Position numbers and translations under genes: made by a program. Of a stretch of 16,305 nucleotides of DNA, positions 13,784-16,305 are shown in pieces (within the stretch, counting starts at the first letter, position 1; each line of letters opens with the position of its first letter). Below the pieces are notes generated by a model. That model saw only the letters and a program-made list of their open reading frames with translations, was not told where the DNA came from and did not search any database. This stretch comes from Cytophagales bacterium (lineage in GTDB: Bacteria > Bacteroidota > Bacteroidia > Cytophagales > Cyclobacteriaceae): NCBI GenBank assembly GCA_003504855.1, contig DNZD01000055.1:1-16305 (forward strand). Direction: 5' to 3'.

Positions 13784-16231
13784 ATGAAAAAAATAACCTT
13801 CGGGGATATCGCCCCTCACCTCGTAGCCCTCGGCATTTTTCTGGTGGTGACCCTGGTGTTCTTCAGTCCCATTTTCTTTGAAAACAAGTCGCTCGACCAG
13901 CAGGATATCAGTCAGCACATCAGTTCCGCCAAGGCATTGCGCGATTACCGCAATGCTACCGGTCAGGAAGGTCTTTGGGCTCCCTCCATGTTTAGTGGCA
14001 TGCCCGCTTACCTCGTCAACCTCGAGTGGAGCGATGGGGTGGTGGTGACCCTGAAGAAGGTCCTGACGTTGTTCCTCCCTCATCCTGTGTGTAACATATT
14101 CGCGGCCTTCATCTGTTATTACATCCTTCTGCTCAGTTTCCGGGTCCGTCCTTACCTCGCCATTGCAGGAGCCCTCGCATTTGGATTATCATCATACATG
14201 ATTATTGGTTTGTCGGCTGGGCACAATGCACGTATTGGCGCCATTGCCTTTATGCCGCTGGTGATGGCCGGTATTCACCTGGCCTTTACCGGAAAGCGCA
14301 TGCTGGGTATGGGTGTAACCGCCTTGGGATTGTCCTTGCAGTTGCGCGAAAACCACTTGCAGATTACATACTACCTCATGATGATTGTTGGTGTGTATGG
14401 ATTGGTGCAGCTGATACTCGCTTTGCGTGAAAAGCAATTGAAGGAATTCTTTGCAACGCTTGGTATGTTGATACCTGCCGCTGTTATTGCCTCAGCAACT
14501 TTCTTCGGACAGTTTTGGGCGATAACTGAATACACGCACTATTCGATCCGGGGACCGTCTGAGTTAGTAGCCGCCGGGGTCAAGGCCCCGGATGGCCTTA
14601 CCAAATCACATGCCTTCGCCTATAACTATGGCATTTGGGAACCGCTCACTTTGCTTATTCCACAAGCCTATGGAGGCACCAGCATGCGGCACTTTGTGGA
14701 GGATCAGAACAGCGAATCCTACAAAGCACTCGTTCAGTCCAATGACAATCAGTTGGCGAATCAATTGGCGCAGTACACCAGTGCTTACTGGGGACCCCAA
14801 TCCTTCACGATCGGGCCATACTATGCCGGAGCTACCATGGTATTTCTGTTTGTGCTGGGTATCCTGTTCGCAGACCGCAAGTATATCTGGTGGCTTGTAC
14901 CACTCAGTGCTTTAAGCCTGATGCTAAGCTGGGGTGACGCATTTTCATCTTTCAACTATTTCATGTTTGATTATTTCCCAGGGTACAACAAGTTCCGGTC
15001 CGTCAACTTTGCGCTGATTATAATTCTTTTTGCGATGCCCTTGCTGGGACTCATTGGAATTGAGAAGTACCTGAGCAATGTTTCGGCAGCTTCTAAGAAG
15101 AAGTTGCTGATGGGATTTATCATCGCAGGGGGCGCTTGCTTGATGCTTTGGTTATTTGCCGGCATGGGTTCCTATTCCAGAGACGTGGAGGCCCAGTTAC
15201 CGCCCTGGTTTCTGAAGGCCCTGCAGGCCGACCGCAAGGGTCTGCTTCAGGATGATGCCATCCGGTCGTTCTCCTTCATTGCAGCCATATTTATTTCCCT
15301 GTATTTCAACCTGGCTGCCAAGGTGTCGCCTTTGGTGTTTGGAGGCATGATCATCTTTATGGTGACCATGGACGTATCGCTCGTAGACAAGCGTTACTTT
15401 ACCAAAGACAACTTTCACCGCAAACGCGACAACACTTTCTTTGCGGCCAACCCGTCCGATGAAGCCATTCTGAAGGATAAAGATTACTACCGGGTGTACA
15501 ACCTTACCGAGTCATTCTCAACCAGCGCCCGGACTTCTTACCACCACAACAGTCTCGGGGGCTACCACGGCGCCAAGATCCGTCGCTATCAGGACCTGTA
15601 TGACTCTTGCATCGCGCGTGAAACCCAGAACCTGGTGCGGGATGCTCAATCGGGTCAACTGGATATGAACAAATTCGGTGTACTGAACATGCTCAATACC
15701 CGGTACATCATCTATGGTCCCGCTGCACAGGAGGTTATTGCTAATCCTTCGGCGAATGGCCCAGCGTGGTTTGTTCAGGAGGTTAGTGCAGTACCCGATG
15801 CCATTACTTCCCTGAACAAATTACATGGACTGGATACAAAGAAGTCTGCTGTGCTGGAAGGAGTGCAGGCACCTGCTGTAGAATATGACTCTTCAGCCAC
15901 TGTCACTTTGCTGGAACATCAACCGCCGATGATGCGATATGAAACGCAATCAGCTGTGAATGGCCTGGTCGTATTCTCAGAAATATTTTACCCGAAGGGC
16001 TGGCACGCCACGATCGATGGCAACGAAGTTCCCATTTTGCGCGCCGATTATCTCCTCCGTGCATTGGAGGTGCCTGCAGGCAAGCATATCATTGAATTCC
16101 GGTTTGAGCCTAAACCTTATGTTGGAGGTAATAAAGTCTCAATGGCATCCGGCTTTGTCTTGTTGCTGCTGGTGCTGGGCACCGTGGGCATGAGCCTTAA
16201 ATCAGATCCCAAAAATCAGGCAGCGTCCTGA
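13784..16231 (+). CDS. YfhO-family integral membrane protein
   Basis: This encodes 815 residues with about a dozen membrane helices, the first at residues 10-32, most between 95 and 520, and a last one near 784-803. A soluble extracytoplasmic part (about 535-780) precedes it. Family marks include an early loop with L-D-Q-Q-D-I-S-Q-H, the F-P-G-Y-N-K-F-R-S-V-N segment before a central helix, Y-Y-R-V-Y-N-L-T, and the C-terminal P-K-G-W-H-A-T-I-D-G. The fold is that of a GT-C glycosyltransferase-like protein; in Bacillus and Listeria relatives YfhO takes part in lipoteichoic acid glycosylation, but Bacteroidota lack that polymer, so its role here is open. ATG 13784 (M-K-K-I-T-F) is chosen over TTG 13766, which would add six residues overlapping the TATTTTG-rich upstream region. 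The next gene starts 13 bases after its stop. Confidence 0.93.
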   Translation: MKKITFGDIAPHLVALGIFLVVTLVFFSPIFFENKSLDQQDISQHISSAKALRDYRNATGQEGLWAPSMFSGMPAYLVNLEWSDGVVVTLKKVLTLFLPHPVCNIFAAFICYYILLLSFRVRPYLAIAGALAFGLSSYMIIGLSAGHNARIGAIAFMPLVMAGIHLAFTGKRMLGMGVTALGLSLQLRENHLQITYYLMMIVGVYGLVQLILALREKQLKEFFATLGMLIPAAVIASATFFGQFWAITEYTHYSIRGPSELVAAGVKAPDGLTKSHAFAYNYGIWEPLTLLIPQAYGGTSMRHFVEDQNSESYKALVQSNDNQLANQLAQYTSAYWGPQSFTIGPYYAGATMVFLFVLGILFADRKYIWWLVPLSALSLMLSWGDAFSSFNYFMFDYFPGYNKFRSVNFALIIILFAMPLLGLIGIEKYLSNVSAASKKKLLMGFIIAGGACLMLWLFAGMGSYSRDVEAQLPPWFLKALQADRKGLLQDDAIRSFSFIAAIFISLYFNLAAKVSPLVFGGMIIFMVTMDVSLVDKRYFTKDNFHRKRDNTFFAANPSDEAILKDKDYYRVYNLTESFSTSARTSYHHNSLGGYHGAKIRRYQDLYDSCIARETQNLVRDAQSGQLDMNKFGVLNMLNTRYIIYGPAAQEVIANPSANGPAWFVQEVSAVPDAITSLNKLHGLDTKKSAVLEGVQAPAVEYDSSATVTLLEHQPPMMRYETQSAVNGLVVFSEIFYPKGWHATIDGNEVPILRADYLLRALEVPAGKHIIEFRFEPKPYVGGNKVSMASGFVLLLLVLGTVGMSLKSDPKNQAAS

Positions 16232-16244
16232 CGTGTCTTCGCGT

Positions 16245-16305
16245 ATGAGCCTCACCAATCACATTGCCCAGGAATTTTATAACCGCTTTCAGAAACAGCC
16301 CGCGT
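16245..16305 (+). CDS. 5' end of a gene, possibly galactokinase (partial)
   Basis: A frame opens at ATG 16245 and runs off the window: M-S-L-T-N-H-I-A-Q-E-F-Y-N-R-F-Q-K-Q-P-A. An in-frame GTG at 16233 would add four residues. The pattern of a helix with F-x-x-x-F followed by a Pro resembles the N-terminus of galactokinases just before their S-P-G-R-V-N-L-I-G-E-H motif, but that motif lies beyond the window, so this is a tentative guess from 20 residues. It begins 13 bases after the YfhO stop and is probably co-transcribed. Confidence 0.5.
   Translation, partial: MSLTNHIAQEFYNRFQKQPA

Noticed and set aside
1..16305. Mobile elements, CRISPR arrays, tRNA or rRNA genes, defence or toxin-antitoxin systems
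   Set aside because: I saw no spaced direct repeats, transposase or integrase motifs, tRNA-like cloverleaf or toxin-antitoxin gene pair; the small tandem genes are paralogues of each other rather than a toxin with an antitoxin.

Overview
The window looks like ordinary chromosome from a member of the Bacteroidota, probably a Cytophagales-type bacterium. This rests on protein families common there (DUF5916 outer-membrane barrel, YfhO membrane protein, SMP-30-like lipoprotein, M3 oligoendopeptidase), weak Shine-Dalgarno signals, and promoters of the Bacteroidota type (TTTG / TAnnTTTG). The clearest promoter is at 4770-4801. Base composition is about 50% GC and looks even. I see no tRNA, rRNA, insertion sequence, phage gene or CRISPR array, and no gene-free stretch longer than about 130 bases.

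Layout. 1-402: 3' end of a TolC-family outer-membrane efflux gene (+). 413-926: two tandem paralogous genes (-) for 74- and 75-residue membrane-anchored helical proteins. 1041-2378: purB (-, GTG start). 2486-4765: DUF5916 barrel with a CBM9-like N-terminus (+). 4827-5942: three-domain flavin/NAD(P)H/2Fe-2S reductase (+). 9712 down to 5939: a tightly packed four-gene minus-strand operon of SMP-30-like lipoprotein, small CBU_0592-like membrane protein, CDF metal transporter and serine hydrolase. 9783-10583: DUF1295 membrane protein (+). 10617-11327: unrecognised multi-pass membrane protein (-). 11455-13176: M3 oligoendopeptidase (+). 13177-13285: a CGCAGAG-rich imperfect inverted repeat between convergent genes. 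13286-13729: SnoaL/DUF4440-like lipoprotein (-). 13784-16231: YfhO-family membrane protein (+). 16245-end: start of another gene (+), possibly galactokinase.

How the genes fit together. Most are independent housekeeping or envelope genes: purine synthesis, peptide turnover, envelope hydrolases, and outer- and inner-membrane proteins. The only strong functional grouping is the minus-strand operon. There the two internal genes use TTG starts, and one start overlaps the preceding stop as TTGA, which points to translational coupling between the small membrane protein and the metal transporter. YfhO and the gene after it are 13 bases apart and probably co-transcribed.

I did not find a convincing new multi-gene system. 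The best leads are the tandem small helical proteins, the Cys-rich tail and unusual membrane metal site of the CDF transporter, and the intergenic inverted repeat. Start sites were moved from the longest reading frame for the CDF gene, the 10617-11327 gene, the M3 peptidase, the DUF4440 lipoprotein and YfhO; reasons are given in each entry.
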